Shown here one piece after another: positions 60,988 through 64,000 of a stretch of DNA of 64,000 bases; positions within the stretch are counted from its first letter, which is position 1; each line of letters begins with the position of its first letter. The notes under the pieces are model-generated. The model saw nothing but the letters and a program-made list of their open reading frames with translations, was not told the DNA's origin and searched no databases. This DNA comes from Erythrocercus mccallii. Taxonomy: Eukaryota > Chordata > Aves > Passeriformes > Dicruridae. Location of the stretch: assembly GCA_013397435.1 (NCBI GenBank), contig VZRG01000192.1:126441-190440 (forward strand), written 5' to 3'. A program made the translations under genes and the position numbers.

Positions 60988-63900
60988 TAAATTGTAATTT
61001 TAAATTCCTAGAACATCTGGATAGTAAACACTAGAGACTCAATTCTCAACTACATTGGTGATCAATAAGATCAAGAATTTTGAGAAAAAAAAAATCACTG
61101 TCACAGTGGAAATCCTGGCTTCTTGGGTTAGACTCCCAAAGGAGCAGATGTGTGATAAGGGTAGCTTGCTATGGCTTCCATCTATGTCCTGTGGTGATTA
61201 CAGCTAAGCTGGCCAGTGTAAGTCTGTAACTAAGTCTACAGTTAAGATGTAAATCCATTTACAGAAATGTCAGTTTACTATAAAGAAGGCTCTTGTGAAA
61301 TTTCCTACTGAATACAGGGAGGTGATAAAAATACAGTGAAACATTTTGAGATTCCCCATCTCTTTTTGCAGTTTCAGGAGGTTTGAACAAGTACTAGAAA
61401 CCAAAGCCTTTAACTGAGCCAAAGCAAATAAATCTTTTTGAGGTTTCTCACGTATCAATTACAAAGACAAAACCTTTCAGGGACAGATGTGCTGTTGCTG
61501 GTAAATAGAAAAGCAAAAACCAACTTAAAAGCAGTTCTTCATGGTGGGCTGGATTTTTTCTAGCTATTAGAATAGATTGTTTGTCACAAAGTTTAAAAGC
61601 AGATGGGATAAGATGTAGATTATAAAAGTTAGATGGAATTACAAGTGAATCATTACAAAGATGACATTAGCCCAAGGTTACAGCTTCACCTCATAATTTT
61701 ATACTGACAACTCTTTTAAACAGAGCTAATAATTTAACTAATAGCTAAGAAAGCAAAACATATTGTTCAGCCATGATTTAGTATCAAACACTTTTTCTCA
61801 GAATGTTTCAGTCATCTCATTGATACTGAGCAAAACCATGATAACTTTTCCTACTCATTGACTGTTACTTGCATCTTGGTTAAACTGAAACATTATTTTA
61901 AATATTACAGAAATTTGGCACTTTGCTCAAATAAGGCATCTGTTCCAGGAAGATATTGTTTTGAACATTAAAAAGAAGTTTTCTGGTTTTAAAGAAAGCA
62001 CGTGGACATGAAGTCAGTTGGTTTGAGTGGTTATTGTATGTGAAGTTTTATTGAATTTTGTAAATAATAAAAGTACTTTGAAATAAATCAATTACTAGAA
62101 ATATAATTTAATTTATATCTTTGTCTTTGTTTTATGTGTATCTTTCCATTTTACCAACCACTTGCAAGGGAGAAATAGCAAAATTTTATGACTGAAAAAG
62201 ACCAGGAGATTACAAATGTAGTCATGTAGTTTTGGGATTCTGAATGGAGAGTACAGATGAAACATCAGCTGCAACTGAACTCCCCTTAAAGTGTTAGGAT
62301 ATGCCAGTTAAAAGTTTAGGTTTTCTGTAAACACTAGGATTATATCTATGGCCATGATAGTTTGACAATTCTTAAAATAAGTGGAACTCAGGGAATATTC
62401 AAAACCTTATAAAATAGAATATTCTGAGCAGTCATAGTCCCCAAAACTATTTAAAACAAAATAGGGGACAATGAAAGCTGAAAGGATATTTAAATCCAAG
62501 TAGCTTTGAAGACTTTTGTGCCCAGGGAGGTAGGGATGTATTTGTCAATTTGCCTAAATATCTTCACTCCATATGTTTTCACATTTTGCTCGTAAGCTTT
62601 TAATGCATTTTACATTAAACAGTCATTGAATAAAAAGAAAATTGTCCTGGGATAATTTCCAAAAGCAGTTTTCCTCCTTTGAGTAGTGTGTTCTGCCCAT
62701 CAGACTTCAAATCTGGTGTCTTACCTGCTGCTGCCCTGGCTGGGAGAGCCCTGACTTCTTGCCCATATGCTCGCTGTGGGAAATGTCCTTCCAGGGACAG
62801 AGTGCCTGCCCAAAGATTAGGGTGTCCTAGAGCAAAAAAAAGGAAGAGGGTTTAGCTCTTTATGCTGAGAGAAAACAACATCTAGGTCCAGGACTTCTGA
62901 GAGATGTGCTGGAGCTTTTGGTATTCATGGAGCTCTGCAGCTCAAGCAGAGGACCCTGCCTCAATGGCAGGAGCACCTGAAACCTTGGTGTATCCTTGAA
63001 GCCCAGGTCCCACAGGTCCCACAGGCGGGATTGACCTGCAAGCACAACCATCCCTGCATGATTGGCTTTTACCCCAATGGATATTAATAAAACCTTATTT
63101 GGAGAAACTGTGCTTCAACATCTGTAATGGAAATAGCTTTTTAAAGAATGGGTTTAAAGTTACAGTTGTGGCACTCCAACAGCACCTAATTGCCTACCCT
63201 GGTGGTAAGGTCCTCTCTGCCAGTGAAATGTGAGTTTGTAGTGTTATGGCTTTTCAGAGCATTCAGCTGTTTAACATCAGTGTTACTCTGATGCTGTTAT
63301 GTATGGGCATCTGTGTATGCTTAAGCAGCTGATTCAATGGATGTTGATGAGAGACAAATGGCCAGATTTTTTGGTCTGAGTTTCTCACTTGCAAGTGGAA
63401 GTTGCAGGAGAAATTTTGGAAGAAGGGATAAAAAAACAGGGTGTGTGAACTGCTGATCCCCACTGCACTTTTGGATATGCTATGGATTGGAATGGACTAG
63501 GACAGTGATCCTCTTACAGGCTGAAAGAAATGAAATTAAAATGAACAAAAAGTTTCCTGCCCAGTTCAGATTAATTCTAGAAAATATTCTTTGGGCAGAA
63601 AAGTTAGAAACCTCATCCAGAAACTAAAATAAGAAGACACGGAAGTGAAGGCTTCTCACAAAAGTACATTCTGACATTTGTCTTATCTTTCTCTTCATCC
63701 TTAATGCCTACAATGCTGAAAATTCTTTACAAAGCAAAAGATTTGCCCGGGTGCAACAGCAAGACAAAAGAAGCTATGTGCCCCTGTGGCAGGGAGGACC
63801 AGAGGCTGCTGTAGAGAAGCTTTTATTCTGCAGTTGCACGTGAATGTTGTCTTCACCTGCTCTGGAAACACTAAAGACTCTTTGCCTGACTTTTATGGTC

Positions 63901-64000
63901 TACTGGACAGAAAGATGCTGCTACTTGCTGGTCCAAAGCAAGCGATGCAGCAATGGCTGCTGTCCACTATGGCTGATATCGGGTACTGTCATTCAGCTTC
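60988..64000. other. Unique DNA without a recognised gene
   Basis: AT-rich, with poly(A) at 61084-61095 and an AT-rich block at 62040-62120. GGTCCCACA is duplicated in tandem at about 63006-63023. Minus frames at 61270-61458, 62860-63051 and 63263-63463 are short and match nothing I know. The window ends inside unique sequence. Confidence 0.6.

Noticed and set aside
1..64000. CRISPR arrays, operons, ribosome-binding sites, phage or plasmid features
   Set aside because: None seen. Repeat content (CR1, retroviral LTRs, MIR) shows vertebrate nuclear DNA.

Overview
The window looks like intergenic, or very long intronic, DNA from a bird, most likely a songbird. The evidence is the repeat content. 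There are four CR1 LINE copies, the main avian retrotransposon, all in minus orientation and three ending in the ATTCTATG-type tail. There are also three solo LTRs of endogenous retroviruses whose ends and internal wording resemble passerine LTR families; that family assignment comes from memory and no search was run. Much older pieces of MIR-type SINE and L2/L3-type LINE fit an amniote background. No bacterial, phage or plasmid feature was seen.

Layout. 1-10140 is unique AT-rich DNA with a poly(T)/(G) tract, a 14-base C run and one CR1 tail (2229-2564). 10141-10849 is a 709-bp plus-strand solo LTR with 5-bp target duplications. 10850-25212 is unique DNA with several GT/T-rich, AC-rich and tandem low-complexity tracts. 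25213-25877 is a second plus-strand solo LTR with its own 5-bp duplication. 25878-41761 is unique DNA holding a MIR-like core (29911-29983), a strong G-quadruplex motif (31767-31796), a short CR1 tail (32711-32836), a recognisable MIR (35395-35570) and an old LINE reverse-transcriptase fragment (40642-40821). 41762-43610 is the longest repeat, a minus-strand CR1 with a dead ORF2. 43611-60402 is mostly unique and holds a CR1 tail (55921-56187) and a TA/TG microsatellite. 60403-60981 is a minus-strand solo LTR with 6-bp duplications. The rest to 64000 is unique.

I found no cellular protein-coding gene, rRNA, complete tRNA or CRISPR array that I can defend. The longest open frames (about 120-163 codons) have no recognisable family, often overlap open frames on the opposite strand, and fit chance or repeats. 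There is therefore no set of genes working together here. What can be read is a record of retrotransposition: insertion, recombination of proviruses down to solo LTRs, 5' truncation of LINEs, and decay. A few protein-binding motif candidates are also listed. I did not find an undescribed biological system; the most checkable observations are the exact LTR boundaries with target-site duplications.
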